A model generated the notes under the pieces. The model was given only the letters and a program-made list of their open reading frames with translations. It made no database searches and was not told the DNA's origin. A stretch of 5,296 nucleotides of DNA from an uncultured Clostridia bacterium. GTDB lineage: Bacteria; Bacillota; Clostridia; Oscillospirales; Acutalibacteraceae. The first letter of the stretch is position 1, and each line of letters opens with the position of its first letter. Of the stretch, positions 5,221-5,296 are shown piece after piece. A program made the position numbers and the translations under genes. The stretch spans positions 1-5,296 of the forward strand of contig CAMPAT010000067.1 in assembly GCA_946633275.1 (NCBI GenBank), read 5' to 3'.

Positions 5221-5296
5221 AATATAACTTAAATATAAAAATAATCAACCCGTAAATAAAACTCGTTGCCGTGCCGTAGACGAGGACAGGGCCTGC
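5219..5296 (-). CDS. spoVAC: Stage V sporulation protein AC (SpoVAC-like), C-terminal 25 residues (rest outside window)
   Basis: On the minus strand, from the window edge to the TAA at 5221-5219, the frame reads AGPVLVYGTATSFIYG and ends in IFKLY. This is the last membrane segment of a SpoVAC/SpoVAEB family protein, part of the forespore membrane channel for Ca-dipicolinate. It matches the end of the remnant at 3804-3881 at 20 of 25 residues and 58 of 78 bases (counted by hand), and both end in LY plus TAA. This is presumably the working copy, with the 5' part beyond the right edge, but that cannot be confirmed here. In many spore formers spoVAD follows spoVAC directly. Here the gene instead runs head-on into the Thr-rich protein gene, so the usual order is altered or spoVAD lies elsewhere. 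So short a piece does not fully exclude another family member. Confidence 0.72.
   Translation of the reverse strand, partial: AGPVLVYGTATSFIYGLIIFIFKLY

Noticed and set aside
1..5296. CRISPR array, tRNA or rRNA genes
   Set aside because: No regularly spaced repeats, no tRNA cloverleaf with a TTCGA-type arm and no rRNA-like sequence were seen on either strand.

Overview
The window looks like chromosomal DNA of an endospore-forming member of the Clostridia. It holds an alpha/beta-type small acid-soluble spore protein (SASP) gene and two stretches of the spore-specific SpoVAC family. A gut, Ruminococcus/Oscillospiraceae-like host is my inference. It rests on the Thr-rich extracellular linker, AGAGGTG ribosome binding sites with GTG starts, and moderate GC core genes beside an AT-rich accessory gene. 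No marker in the window fixes the genus.

Layout, left to right. Positions 2-208 hold the 3' end of a VanX/DdpX-type D-Ala-D-Ala dipeptidase gene (plus strand). Positions 209-419 are a leader region with a possible forespore promoter and a clear hairpin, followed by the SASP gene (420-614) and its terminator. A sigma-A-like promoter (667-695) drives trkA (727-2109) and trkH (2113-3597). These encode the regulatory RCK subunit and the K+-translocating membrane subunit of a Trk potassium uptake system. Two strong hairpins (3605-3632 and 3677-3714) close that operon.

The unusual part is 3762-5296. A minus-strand 3' piece of a spoVAC-like gene, without its 5' part, lies at 3804-4001. A second, diverged spoVAC 3' end enters from the right edge (5219-5296, minus strand). 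Between them is a single AT-rich plus-strand gene (4094-5179) with its own strong promoter and terminator. It encodes a three-TM protein with a Thr-rich linker, an Ig-like (Big) segment and a C-terminal Cys/His motif. The layout suggests a small accessory cassette placed at the 3' end of spoVAC, leaving the old gene tail behind, or a decayed tandem spoVAC copy.

The sporulation genes act in the forespore: SASP coats spore DNA, and SpoVAC forms part of the channel for dipicolinic acid. The Trk pair handles vegetative K+ homeostasis. No direct functional link between Trk and the spore genes is visible.
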